Shown here in pieces: positions 50,036 to 62,964 of a stretch of 64,000 nucleotides of DNA. The number at the start of each line of letters is the position of its first letter. Position 1 is the stretch's first letter. Below the pieces are notes generated by a model. It saw only the letters and a program-made list of their open reading frames with translations, was not told the origin of the DNA and ran no database searches. The stretch is taken from contig JAUIRK010000985.1 of NCBI GenBank assembly GCA_030549495.1, positions 186,001 to 250,000 on the forward strand. The letters are read 5' to 3'. Made by a program: the position numbers and the translations under genes. The stretch comes from Nectonema munidae (Eukaryota > Nematomorpha > Nectonematoida > Nectonematidae).

Positions 50036-53000
50036 GTCTATAAATTTAAATAAAAATAAATTAACATTATATTGAAAAATATATATAAGGTAGTTCTAAT
50101 TTAAATTAAGGAAAATTTAAAAAACTTAAGTTTATAAAATATTAAAATAGAAAATATTATATTGTTCCATATACTTTAGTGTAGTATATTATGTTCAATA
50201 TTTTAATTATAACTTACATAATTATTTGGCCATCTTAGTTTTAGGCTACCTTAAAAGGGTTCGTTCAATATAATCTAATTTATTAAATAAATGAAAAGAA
50301 ACTTTGAGTTTTTATTCAGAAATTCTACAGTAATTTCAATTGTTTCCTTATTTAATTTAGATTATTTGTTCTTTAATAATAATGAAAATTATTCAATAAA
50401 TCAAAGTAATACGTTTTGCAAACTTTTTTTTGATAAATTTAATAGCAAAATACTATTAAAATTATTTTGCTTATTCTTATGTTTATTTCTAATCTAAAAA
50501 TTTATAGCAAATTGTTTAGTATTTATTATTTTGATATCTATCAATATTTTTACTTAGATTTCCACTATTGAAACAAATCCATGTATTTAAAAACAAAAAT
50601 AGTTATAACTATGTTGGATGACATTAGTATTTAGAAATGGCACTACCATTTATTATTTCACTCGTAATATCAGATTCTAATCTGTTATTATAATAACTAT
50701 ACTAGTGTATATTATAAATATCTAACGCCATTCAAAATTGTAAACAAATCTTTTGAAAAAATGAGTTAATGATTTTATCTTTTGAGTATCAAAAATTTTG
50801 TTATTTTTATTCAAATAATTTATTTTTCTCATTAATTAATGAAAAAGGATTTGTAGTTCTTTTTAATAAAATAATGCATGTTTATTATTTTACTAATTGT
50901 GGTCGTTTTCATTGTTCTAGTAGAAATAATTGCATATTTTTGTCTACTATGCGATGATTTTATTAGTTTTGTAACACATATAAAAATTAAAAGCTTGTGT
51001 GAGAAAAACTGTTGCATAACCAAGATAATGCAATTATTGTTTCTAATTATAGTTAATCTACGAATTTGAACACCTATATCAATATCTACCATTTCTATAA
51101 CAGTATCAATTTAAAACCTGTGTATATGAACATAATTAGGTATTGTTGGCCAATTTTTTTAAGTTGTTGGTATCATAACTAAGCGAATATATTTAGGAGA
51201 TTCCTCATCAAATTATATATAGAATGTATAAAGAATGTCTTGAAAAGACAGTTGATACACAAGTCTCGTAGCCAAAAATTTTTTAACAAACTAAATAATT
51301 TTCTGGGTTTGATTCCGGTTCGTGACTATCATTACTATCTTTAAATTATTTTAAGATATTTTTCTTTTAAATTAAACTTATGATATGCAAACAACTATTT
51401 CTTTCTTACTTATAGTATTGTTAATTGCTTTCCCTTTGGGAAAAAACGTATCGAAATCCTCTGAAATTTTTAATCGTAATAAATTGTTAAAATAATAAAA
51501 AAGTACCTATAAAACTATAAAAGCAACTATAAAAAAGTTAAAACCTCCTTAACTTTAGAACAACTTAAAGTTGAGTGCAGCGTATTTCACCCATTTAAAG
51601 AATAATTTTAGGAAAATTATTTAAATACTAAACAGAAAATGAGTTAAATTTAGAAATAAAGTGGATTAGATTAGCAGATCAATTTCCGTATGATATAATG
51701 ATTTATTGATTTTCGTTTGTTTCTATTATTTTTGGTGGTTTTGATTTCCTTTTTTTGTTTAGAACCATCCAGTCACGCATTCTTGATTTCTTTTCAGTCC
51801 TACCCTCAAATTTTACTCAAACTTTCGCAATTCTCATTTTATGCTGCTCTTTACTTTCACATTAATATTTTTAATTTATTTAATTTTTTATTCAATTGTT
51901 CATCACTTTTAATCGCTTAACTTTGTAAAAATTGTATACTTAAATTATCCTCATTTTAACAATTTTGCAAGCTTATAATGTTTAAGGATTTATTATATTA
52001 TAGAACATATAAACATATTGTTTTGTTCTTGTTTCAAATAATAAATACCTAAAAACTGATTTAATCTCAAAATTTTTGTTTTAACATTAGCTGGGGCAGA
52101 CCTTTTAAAATAATATTATAATTGTTCTGAAGGCAGAAATGTTTAGTTTAATGCATTTATCTGTTCTTAAAAGAGTTTATTCTTATCAACAAAGGATGAC
52201 ACCTCACTGGCGAACCAAATATTTAAAAATATGGTGCCACAAAATAGCATATTTTTTTCAAAAAAATAAATCTCTAATTTCTCAAAACCTTAAAAGTCTA
52301 CAAAATTTTGACTAAAAAATGTTTAGCCTTTAGATTTTTAAGAAAAAAATATCAACACTTTATCAATGCAGATAGATTTATAATAGCTTTAAATTTTTAA
52401 GAGAATAAAAATCGGTAAGGGGGAGCAAAAATTGAAAGGCACTGCACCACAGGACCGTTCTGCCTCACTGTGACACCGTATATATAATCTCACTTGACTT
52501 TACTACATCTTAAAAATAAAAGGACCAAAAGTATTACATTTCATCAATTTGAATGTCTTTAGAAAGCAAAAAAATTGTCAGTAACGTTGTAAAATTAAAA
52601 TCATTTTGGAGCAAAGTTTTTAACAAAATGTACTTAAATTAAACAGTAAGTCTAAATTTTGTTGAAAAAAATTATTTTAATTGTCATGAAAGATTATTCA
52701 ACTATCATGAAAATGGTATATAAAGATGCAGCTAGAGACCTTAAAATGTTGCGAAGTTTGAATGTAAACTTTTTTCAAAAAAAAATTTTTTTCTCTTTCT
52801 CAAGCATAGTTCAGCGATTAATAACCAAAAACAAATTTTGTTAACAAAAAAATAAAAATTAAATATAATAATTTTATATTTTACCTAAATTAGATATAAA
52901 TACATTTTTATATACAAAATTTTAATTGAAAAGACACACAGATATTTAAGTATTGAGAAATTCTGGCGATTGGGTATTGTTTTATATATTTATGTCTTGC

Positions 53001-53798
53001 GGGGTCTTTTCTAAATCTTGACTAAAGAAAGTTCAAATTTGAAAGGAGGAAATGTAGCTCCTATCTAACGTCTGCCTGATATCTTTAGTGTTGCAGCAAA
53101 GTTTTAAAGAACAATTGTTAAGCCTCAAAGAATAACTTGGACATTATTTTGATTTCCTATATATAAATCATTGTTAAAAATCTTAATAAACATTTTTGTT
53201 GGTCTCTCTATGCTTTCATCAATATTTAAAGTCTATCTGATCTATTGAAAATTAATTCATTTTCAGAAGGCTTATAATTTTGTGTGTCATCGTAGGTTTT
53301 GTATTACTGAAAATGGTAACATACTAGAGAAATTTGGGAACAACTGATCAAAAGAATAGTTTCAAAATTAAAAATTCTGATGTTTACAAGGAATAGAAAT
53401 TATTCTAATCTAAAGAGCTCAAATGTTTTATTCCTTGAAAGTAAAAAAATTGATAAAGTGACAACTGAGGGATTAGTTGGAAATTATTTGAAGGAAATAG
53501 CTTTTAACACAGCGAGACAAAATAAAAAATGTTAAAAAAACTAATATCAAAAAATTTTGTAAAAATAATTCTTGTGTATTTTAAAAATATTATTAAAATA
53601 AGAAATACCACAATTAGGTATATTTTTAGTTAATCTTTCATAGCTGGACAGATAGTAAGGATAGTCACGGTCGGGAATCGAACTCACATCATCTTGATTA
53701 AGATCTTTTGCTCCAACCACTAGGCCGTCGGCCGAAAATCCTCATAAAATGGAAGTAATTTATAATAATAAAACTGATAGTCCTACTCTAATTTAGAA
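50036..53798. other. Divergent intergenic region between KMT2C/D and GRWD1
   Basis: Very AT-rich. It probably contains both promoters and unseen 5' UTR exons. Apart from the SINE at 53637 and a possible decayed hAT-like element at about 52205-52480 (CTCACTGGCGAACC and CTGCCTCACTGTGAC at its ends), nothing specific is seen. Confidence 0.5.
53637..53735 (-). mobile_element. tRNA-derived SINE, family 2, just upstream of GRWD1
   Basis: Minus-strand GGCCGACGGCCTAGTGGTTG GAGC (box A GGCCTAGTGG) and box B AGTTCGATTCC, then the same CGTGACTATCCTTAC tail as the copy at 18727. It ends 64 bases before the GRWD1 start codon. Confidence 0.8.
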
Positions 53799-56700
53799 AT
53801 GGCGTCTGACTTAGTTAAAATTAATGAAAAAGATTTTTTGTCTTCTAGTAAACTTGATCCTGATGATCTGGACTTTGATCCATCTACATATATTATGCTT
53901 CATTCATTTCAAATAGGTTTGTATGCTTATAACCTTTTATCACTAAACATAGCTTCTCTTGCACAAATTTAATTGTTACATAACATATTAATAGGGGTTC
54001 CTTGCTTGAGTTTTGATACATTAGAAGATCAATTAGGAAGTAACCGTGAAGAATTTCCTTTAACATCCTATCTAGTGTCTGGAACGCAGGTAATATATGA
54101 AATAGTAATAGATGTAATTATCTAAATTTTTCTTTGGCTGGTAAGTAAGAGCACGTGTATTACGTATCCTTGTTTAAAATTTTTACCCAATGGAAAACAT
54201 TTTGTTCTTGAAAAATATACGAATACAATAAAAAATGCAGGAGATTTATTAATTTAATATTTTGGACACCACGATGTCCATAGTCATAAGAGGAGAATAA
54301 AATAAAAATCTGCTACAAAAATTATTTTCTATAAAAATAGATGAATTGTATAATTTTATTTGGATAGTACAAAACCCTTTAATAAAAAAGCTCTTCTAGA
54401 AAAAAATTATGATCTATTAATATCCTAAGTCTAGTTCTTTACATTATGAATTTTCATACGTTGGTTATTATGTACTAAGCAATGTTGTAACGAAATTTTC
54501 AAAACTTGAGAGAGAAATTGACAAATCCAGAGCCAGCCATTAAAATATTTTTGCTCTGAAGCTTAGCTAGCTATAGAGTTTTTTCCGGCTCCAAACAAAT
54601 GAAAATCATCTGCTTTAAATATATCAATTTTCATTGGAAATTTTTCTGAAGTTATAAAAGTACTCTTATTTAACTTGTTTTCCAAAGTAGATTGTAATAT
54701 TGCTGCTTCAAAAATTGGTTATTGTTTTAGAATCATCAAAATATCGTAGGGGGTCGGTAACCTATGGCACACGTGCTAAGTTTGGAAGGACGATCAATTC
54801 AGAATGGCACGCACACATTTATAGGAAAAAATAAAGGTGCATTTTGGTTGAAACCATTTTTCAAGATGAGACATCATCATAATAATTAAAGTTTACATCG
54901 TTACATGTCTTTTTATGTTCTATTTAAAGTATCTGAAGTTGTTGGCCGTATTTTTAGTATTACTACGCCGAATAAAATAATTTTAACGATACGAAATTGA
55001 AAGCCAAACTAAATTTTTGCTTGCATTTTTATCAGTACGGATCATAATATGCTAAAATTAATTAAACTCTTTACTATGCTTAGTTAAATTTTTATTATCC
55101 AAATTATTTGCATTTTTGATAGAATTAAAACGCAATCAAGGCTTTAGTCAAATTTTGTATTTAAATAATAAAAATTCATTGAAAAAGAAAGCAGGAAATG
55201 AATTTTAGAAAAGCGATGCTTCAACATTTGATCCTTTGAGGACCAGAATTTGGGAAGACTAATCGCCTGCTTATTTCTTGAAGCTAAATCTTGAGATGTT
55301 GAGAGAAGAAACATCGCTTCTACGGCATCAATGATTCCAGTGTTCGCTGCACAAAGAATGAGGAGATCGACATCAACAATAATATGTAACGTGATCACCA
55401 AAAGGGTGACAAAGTGTACGTAACAAGAGCATAGTGAGGATGGGATCTGTTTTGTTACAGCAGCACCTGGCGAAACACTTTGCTGAATGATGCCTTGCCC
55501 TCTTACTACAATGTTTTGTATTTTAATGAATAAAATAATCAGTTTTAAGAGTTTAGTGAATATTTGAAGTAAGCCAAACGCATCAACCGCGATAGATGGG
55601 AGATTTCTGTATAGATGAATGTTTATTCGTTTTTAAGACATCTAAAGTCAGCAAGAATTTTATTGGAGTAATTAAAGTATCGAATCTAACCAAAACACAA
55701 AAAGACTCTAAGGATGAAGACAGTAGTGATGATGAAAGTGAATCCGAAGATGAATCAACTCAAGCTTGCTTCAAAATGGCTGAAATATGCTGCAATTCGT
55801 CCATTAACAGAATAAGGGTATTTTTTGACTATTTTACGTTTAGGTTTATCTTAATAATACAAATTGCTACTTTGTTTTGATGTATTTTTATAACTTGCAT
55901 CGTAGCTTGTTTAGTACTGATGATAGGTATAAAGATTGACGCTAAATGTCTATATACGAGTTCTATTTTTAAAGCAATCAGATTTTTATAATAAATTTGC
56001 GTGATGTTTTTAAAACATTTTCAAGGAAGACAAATATATAAGCTATCAAGGTCTCCTGTGATTCGAAGAAGAGGAAGCCCTTTCTGGACACCCTTATAAT
56101 TTTCATCCATTGTTAGATTGATTGTCCATGCGATAAAAGGATTCCCATGTTTTTAAGGGATCAGTGAGAAGAGATATTTAAATATCTTTTATCTTTACTC
56201 TTAATATATGCGATCTTTTTCTTGATCCATATACTTTACTATTATGCTATATAAAGCGGATATTTTTAGATTAATGCTCAAAATTGTCGAAAATTGATGA
56301 AGTTTTTTATTATAAAATAAAATAAAGCAAAAATTTATTGAACTAAAATAAAGTATTAATTGAAACAAGATTAACTCGTATTTGGTTGATATCTTCTATG
56401 AAATTCAATAACATTATATAAATACCTTCTCTGATATTGAAAATTGAAGAACTTTAAAAATATGCTTAAACAAAAATAGGAACGCTTATTTTAAATGATA
56501 ATAAAATGATTGCCGTCGATAGATTCATTTTTCATAAAAATATGAAGAAGTAGTTAGAACATCTGTTACTTAAAATATCATATAGAAAGACCTCACATTT
56601 GAGAAATATGTTCACACCATTTAAAAAACTAAGCATTTCAGATTTATGATGCTTAAATTTATTCCAACAAATATACTATAGTATAACAATTGGAGGTCTA

Positions 56701-59700
56701 ATGCGTCCTACAGCTTATTTTATTTTTATAATAATTATGTTTAAACTTTTGAAAACGAAGTAAGAATTTTATTTTTATTGAAGAAGAACTAATTGTTTAT
56801 CAGCATTTTGAGTCCTATGCTATTCTTGTGTGGAGATTTAGCATTTCGAGTATCGTAGCTGTGGATATCATTATATGATAACGTTTTTATTCACGCTCTG
56901 ATTTAATTCGTTTAAATTTTAATAAACATGGAGAGCCCCAACCCAATCACATTATTTAAAAATTTATATAAAGAAATAATTTTGATAAGACGAGGCCAAA
57001 AGTTTCTAAGATTGTGATTACGATGCTGACTCCCATAAAAGACGATTTACATACTCTCTTCTGGATTTAAAAAATTTACTTTCATTTTTGGAAAATCTGA
57101 CTGCGTAATCTGTATTCAGACAGTATGTAAGCTTATCCAAAACTAGTGCTTATAGAGGTTTTAAAATTAATTTTTAAATAAAAGATTTTTTATAGTTCAA
57201 CCGGTGATGTTTCTGTTTTTGATTTTTTAATGAATCAGAACAATTTTTTGGCTAAATCAAATCTATAATTGGTCTTCAAAGCGCACTTTAGAAAAAAAGA
57301 TTAAATGAGCTAAGACTTTTACTTCAAAATGTGTTTCAAAAACAAAATTTTAACTTATTCTTGCTAAAATTCTTCATCTGGGAGATGTTATCAATGCACC
57401 AAAGATCGAAGATCGGCAGGAGTTTGCAAAACGTTATGCAAAAGTGTAAATAAAATGCTTGATATTTTTAAGATTGTTTTGTTTCAATAAAGTGTAATTC
57501 CTATTCTAAGATCCCATGGGACCGATTCACCCAACAACGTATGTAAAATATAATGTAATATTCTAAAAAGTGCGATATGATAGTTGAAATAAGTGTGTGT
57601 TTTTACGCATAATACTAGGCAACTAAAATAAACAACGACGTTTCCGATGTGATTGCAACGTGGTCCAGCACAGGCTCTGTCGATATCTGGAGCATAGAGG
57701 AGCAATTGGAGTGTTTGGGAGATTCCGGGAAAATGAATGCTTACATTCAAAACAAAGTCAAATCAAACACACAACCTCTCTTTTCTTTCCGCGGTCACAT
57801 GAGCGAAGGCTATGCTCTAGACTGGTCCACGCGTGTCAAAGGTATACAATTTTCTTCTAGACAAATCTCATCCTTATATGAATGGTATAATCCCTCCTTT
57901 TTGATTAATTCGCAGGAAATTTAGCGAGTGGCTGTTGTAAAGCAAATATTCACCTCTGGAGTATGACGGAAAGTGGATCTTGGAATGTCAATCAAAAACC
58001 ATACGCATCTCATACTGACTCTGTGGAAGATATACAATGGTCTCCTAGTGAAGATACTGTATAATATCCTTTTATAATTCAGTGATGAGAAATCGTTTAT
58101 CGCCTATGATAGAAGACGTTGTATGATTAAATGTCAATAGACTTAGAAATAACAGAGAAAATACATGCTGCACAACTGCTGGCCCTTACAAAATGGAGAC
58201 TGAAAAAATTCAAAATGGAGAGTACTTTTCATTTTTGAAAATCTTTTTCCTTATGACAAAGTTATTACTTGACGAGCTACCGATCATCAATCATAATTTT
58301 TATGTCTCAATTTGATAAAATTTAATGTCTATATCGTAATGGTATTCAAAACCAACCATCTTTTGATTTGCTTTTTGTTATGCACCAAGAATAATAAAAA
58401 AAATGGACATCGTTTTTTATAGTCAATATTTTTTTTTACGAACGGTTACTGACTTTCCTTCCATAATTTGGGGGCAACTTTCCTTTTAGTTCTATTATAT
58501 CAGCATAGTCTTCTGGTTTTAAACCGACCTTGGTACTTTAAATTAATTTAAACAACTTTTTGAACAGAGATAAAGGCGGCATAATTTTTTCTAGCAAAAT
58601 GCTACTAAAGAGAAAACTTAGTTTTCGAAGTTTAGATCAGATAAAAGTTTAGCCATCGCTGCTATGTAGCTTATTACGTGAATAAAGGGAATGGAATTAC
58701 AAGATGCATCGTATACTTTAAGGTATTTGCTTCTTGTTCCGTAGACAAATCCATACGTATCTGGGATAGCCGAGTGTGTCCTTCTTCTGGCTCCATGCTG
58801 AGCGTTGAAGACGCGCATACTTCCGATGTGAACGTATTGAATTGGAATCATCTGGAGCCTTTCTTGGCCAGTGGTAGTGATGATGGCTTCATTAAAGTTT
58901 GGGATTTGAGGGAGCTAAGTGTAAGCTTTTTTTTTTAATTATTTTATCTCAACGACTTCAGCAGTGAACCTACGTAAAAAATTACGGCTCTTAATGGTTT
59001 TACGAAAATTCCACTCCTGAAAATTATGAAAAAAATTAAATAATTAAAGTGCTATTTTATATTTATTATAACAAATGAGTTCTAGAGTTATTGTAATTAA
59101 AAAACTACAAAAAAGGTTTTCTTCGATTAAACATAGCCGGAAGTCATTTTTCTTCTCAAAAAACAAAAAGTTAGATCTAGATTAAAGATAGAAGGAAATC
59201 ATTTTTGAACACATGGCAGAATAAATAAGACTCCTTATGTATTTTCCTTGCATTTTTGAAGATTTACTAAAGCATACATTTTTGAAACGTTAGGATGTAC
59301 TGAAAAGAAAAAAAGCAATATTGACATTCTTTCATTGTCTTGAAGCTTCAAATGGCGACTGATTGATAACTAATCTTATGAATATGAGCAGTGTAGCTTG
59401 TTGCTTTCAGTGGCCAAACTTTTATCTTAGGATTAAGAAGAAATTGACTGAACTTTGTCTCTGAAGCCAAATACTCAAAAACTTAATAAATTTAGTCAAA
59501 GCTTCTCTTCCAATGAGGGGGTGTGAGTAAAGTTGGTTAGGTACTGGGTTTCGATAACTTAAGGTCTTGGGTTCGATTCCGCATCAAGCCTGCTTTCTTC
59601 ATAGTTCGATACAAGCGGCGCAATTGTGCCTTTCGATGAAAACACCCCATGGTACCTTTACCTTACCTTCCAAAAACCCGACTCAACTAACTTCGACACC

Positions 59701-61553
59701 GCATCCCTCATTATAAAATTATTATGATACTGCCTCTCTAGATCCACTTATAATAATCAGGATATTGAAGCACCAGTGAAACATAAATATAAAATTGTGT
59801 CCACATACACTCGCTTTCCAATGCATAAAGTTTCGTCCATTTCACCACAAATCAGTCATGACTTTTAAATAGCCAGGCATACACTTTGTTATTGCTACTT
59901 TTGGAACGCAATCAGTTATAACGAGGATCACTATCTAGACATCATGTCACTATCCATATCACCGGAGTCAAGGTTTTCTTAAACCCTTTCCTCATCATTT
60001 TAAGGTTTCATCATTATTTCCACATCTTTCTGAGGAACAGTCTCCCTTGCACTGTCATTTTAATGGTGTCTTTGGGTAATCCATGATCATCAGTCGTAGT
60101 TGGCTTCAGCTAGCCATCATCTCCCTTATAGTAGCCGTTCTAAATTAAATCTAGCGAAACTTGTTGGAGAGTCTTTGTCTGGACCCAAACCTACTGTAAT
60201 CTTTGAAATTCCAAAATGGCGACCACAGACACCTTAAAAAATGGCAGCATTAGTTTCTTGATTCAGCATGTCCTAGTTTTTAAAAATATATAGTTTGCTA
60301 ATCTGCAACAAATTTTAATAAAGTTCCGATCGTTACATTATGAACCCTGACTATAAGTAAGATTATATTGATTAAGTATATAACATCGAATAACGACTGA
60401 ATCAAAAACATAAACTTCCTATTTAACTTTTAAATATCAAAATGTTCCCTAGACAAATTGTTTAGTCATAATATATATAAAAATTATAATTATTAAATTT
60501 TGTGGGGAATTTTCTTGGTGAAACCTTCGTGAGTTAATGTAGCACTCTTTTAACCTAGTTAACTAATTTAATTTTTTCTAATGATATTTTGTCAAACCCA
60601 CAAGTTTACAAAATTTCCATCAACATTCAGTCTGTGTACACGGTCAACTTCAGAAAGAAGTTCACAATTTCTGAATTTTTGGTTTTATTGAATATATTGA
60701 AAACTGATTAAAGATCGCCTTGTTATCACTATCGTGAATCGAATGCTCCATCTATCTTATGTCATATATGTCTCTGTGTGAGTGTGTATGTCTGAGAATA
60801 TTTTGGCCAATGCATATTTTTGAGTACTCAAGATATAATAAAAATTTTGTACTTTACGATTAGTCTTCAAAATACATTTTGCAATAACAATCTTCAGTTA
60901 TTTTAAGGGTGCACAAGCCTATAAACGTTTTATAACTACTACATAGATTTGAGACCGTAACGGTACATTCAATACATAAGTAGAAAATGATCATCAAAGC
61001 TAAGTGTTGACGGCTAGTTGGTTGATGCTCACGCACAGCCACTGGACGTCAGTTCACAAATCTCATGGTTTGAATACCAAAGTGGAACTGATAAGGCTTC
61101 AATAGCCGAAACCGGTCTTTCACACAGTGTAAACCCAAACATTAATTTAGAGAGTAATTATTTTGTAAATATAAGATATTTTATGCTATGCTTTTGTTAC
61201 CTACAACTTCTGAGAGTATAATAACTTTTTAGACTTCAAAATCGATAGCAGAATTAAAATATCACAATTCGCCAATCACATCAATTGAATGGAATCCAAA
61301 TGACTCCACCGTCTTTGCTGCGTCATCTGAGGACAATAAGCTCACATTTTGGGATCTCTCAGTGGAGAAGGATGACTTGGAAACGGGTGACGTAAAAGAT
61401 GAAGGAAGCGAAGAAAACATACCCCCATACATTTTGTTCATACACCAAGGCCAGAAGGATATAAAAGAATGTCATTGGCACAAGCAACTTCCTGGTGTCA
61501 TGATGAGTACATCGCTTAGTGGGTTTGATGTATTCAGAACTATTAGTGTATAG
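53799..61553 (+). CDS. GRWD1: Glutamate-rich WD repeat-containing protein 1 (GRWD1), complete, 7 exons
   Basis: Exons: 53799-53916, 53995-54089, 55638-55817, 57619-57841, 57916-58058, 58723-58920, 61233-61553 (stop TAG 61551-61553). The total is 1278 nt and 425 aa (human 446), with every junction GT-AG and in phase. Key matches to human GRWD1 are [18 protein letters not shown] with [12 protein letters not shown] (exon 2), the acidic [16 protein letters not shown] (about 96-111), INRIR, then WD repeats: [82 protein letters not shown]. The C-terminus [10 protein letters not shown] fits human GFTIFRTISV. The family (yeast Rrb1) chaperones ribosomal protein L3 during nucleolar 60S assembly; human GRWD1 also binds histones and Cdt1. 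The ATG lies 2 bases after a possible AG acceptor (53796), so a 5' UTR exon may exist upstream. The acidic stretch is shorter than in the human protein. Confidence 0.95.
54750..54860 (+). mobile_element. hAT-like element fragment in GRWD1 intron 2
   Basis: GGGGGTCGGTAACCTATGGC then ACACGTGC and a second GGCACGCACAC word resemble the common hAT (Charlie-like) end GGGTCGGCAACCTATGGC. The far end was not found. Confidence 0.5.
58921..61232 (+). other. GRWD1 intron 6
   Basis: 2.3 kb containing the family 1 SINE at 59515. Otherwise AT-rich with no coding signal. Confidence 0.7.
59515..59668 (+). mobile_element. tRNA-derived SINE, family 1, in GRWD1 intron 6
   Basis: GTGTGAGTAAAGTTGGTTAG, box B GGTTCGATTCC, tail TTTCGATGAAAACACCCCAT then GGTACCTTTACCTTACC. 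It lies in the intron between GRWD1 exons 6 and 7. Confidence 0.85.
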
Positions 61554-61672
61554 GAATAAATTATTGAGTAACGGCCAGTAAACTCCACTGATTTGATTCC
61601 TAATCATAAAATACACAAGCCATTTTTTATTTTAGTTAAAATTGTTGTTATATGTGCTTTTTAAACAAAACA

Positions 61673-61678
61673 AATAAA
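61673..61678 (+). other. Candidate polyadenylation signal of GRWD1
   Basis: AATAAA lies 120 bases past the GRWD1 stop codon. A second AATAAA at 61555-61560 is only 2 bases after the stop and probably too close, though short 3' UTRs do occur. The choice between them is an inference. Confidence 0.45.
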
Positions 61679-62345
61679 TGAGTGAATACGGAGATATTTA
61701 TACACGTACCCGTTTATAAAATACATGCGTCTTTTGAAGCAAAAATTGATAAAACGACATTTGCCATTTTAATCAGAAATATATGGGACACGGGAGTATA
61801 GAGGTATTTCAGTCAAATGGGATGATATGAGAAACAATTTACTGATTTCAAATTATAATAAATATTTTTTAACTCTACTTCTTGATTATAAGACGCGGCA
61901 TAATTGTAGAATTGGGTTTTACACAACTATTTCAGTTGTGATTGGATACTAGTGTCCATATTTAAGGAAGAGGGATGAGCATTTGGCCATTGTCTCTCTT
62001 TAAAATAAAGTATGAAGCTCGTATATTAGTTCGTATAATACGAAATGTGTTGTTTGCTTATCAGTTTATTTGGAATAGTTCATTTTCAATTTGATACAGA
62101 TTATTTGTATTTTCATTCACAGACATGTATCTCCCATTATTGCGAAGCCAAAAAAATAGCACTTTTTTGGAGATAGACAGAGAAGTATATCTCTTGATTA
62201 TCTGACTTCTTTGTAAGGTCTACATAATTTCGTTTTGATCAGTGAAGGCCATTTTTTGAGAAATTCCAGATCTATGTTTCTCCTTCTCTAATGATGTCTT
62301 TTTTTATCAAACAAATTTGATTTCAGAGGGGTTTGTTGTGATTAA

Positions 62346-62472
62346 CAGGTTATCGACCACAGTCGACATATGTCGACTTTACAAAAATGTGAATTGTCTT
62401 CGTTTTTTAATGCTTTTTAATACAAATCTGCTTTATACTAGATATCGTCTGATTATTCTGGTCGATAACGGG
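62346..62472 (+). mobile_element. TTAA-flanked palindrome-bearing MITE, subfamily B
   Basis: The left flank is TTAA (62342-62345), the right CTAA. Ends read CAGGTTATCGACCACA / CTGGTCGATAACGGG, pairing over TTATCGACC. Palindrome GTCGACATATGTCGAC is at 62362-62377. The body words are in subfamily B order. Confidence 0.88.
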
Positions 62473-62964
62473 CTAATACAAATATAGATCTGTTAACTTT
62501 TCACCTGGCTTAATCAAACTACTGAAGTCTCTAAAATTATTTAATATTTGGAGTAAAAAATCAAAAGATCGATTGCACGCTAACGATCTTGAAGCTGGCT
62601 GAATTTGAAAGGCACCTCTTTTATTCAATTCGAAATTGATAATTCCAACACTTCGTTCGCTATCATAGAAAGCTTGTTCAGTGATGAATGAGTCAGCATG
62701 TTTTGATTTGGATGATGGAAAATTTGCAAACAGATTATGTCCTATAATAATTGTTCCAATTTCTTTCAAAATACAGAATTTGGTTGAACATTGCAATCGG
62801 GTGAACATTACAAAACTAATATGTTCAGAATCTATTTTTTCGTCCGACAATACCAAAACTTTCAAATTGTGTAATGTTGAATCTGTCATTACAAAATTAA
62901 TTTTTTCATATATATCATTTAAAAAAATGTTAGCGCAAACAGATAAAATGCTTATAATAGTCAA
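62473..62964 (-). CDS. Unassigned open frame, weakly like a POT1-type telomere-binding OB fold
   Basis: This is the longest clean open frame right of GRWD1 (about 160 codons, no ATG at the upstream end). A likely exon is 62950-62505: an AG acceptor at 62951-62953 and a GTGAAA donor after 62505. Residue order INFVMTDSTLHNLKVLVLS, then ILKEIGTIIIGHNLFANF, then VGIINFELN and a basic/aromatic tail resembles the Telo_bind family pattern of human POT1 (TIVDQTNVKLTCLLFSG, YKNGDIVRFHRLKIQV, GFASLTFEG). The likeness is by eye and short of proof. It converges on GRWD1, and its left end abuts a TTAA-flanked element at 62346. It could be one exon of a real gene, a gene fragment or chance. Confidence 0.3.
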   Translation of the reverse strand: MTIISILSVCANIFLNDIYEKINFVMTDSTLHNLKVLVLSDEKIDSEHISFVMFTRLQCSTKFCILKEIGTIIIGHNLFANFPSSKSKHADSFITEQAFYDSERSVGIINFELNKRGAFQIQPASRSLACNRSFDFLLQILNNFRDFSSLIKPGEKLTDLYLY

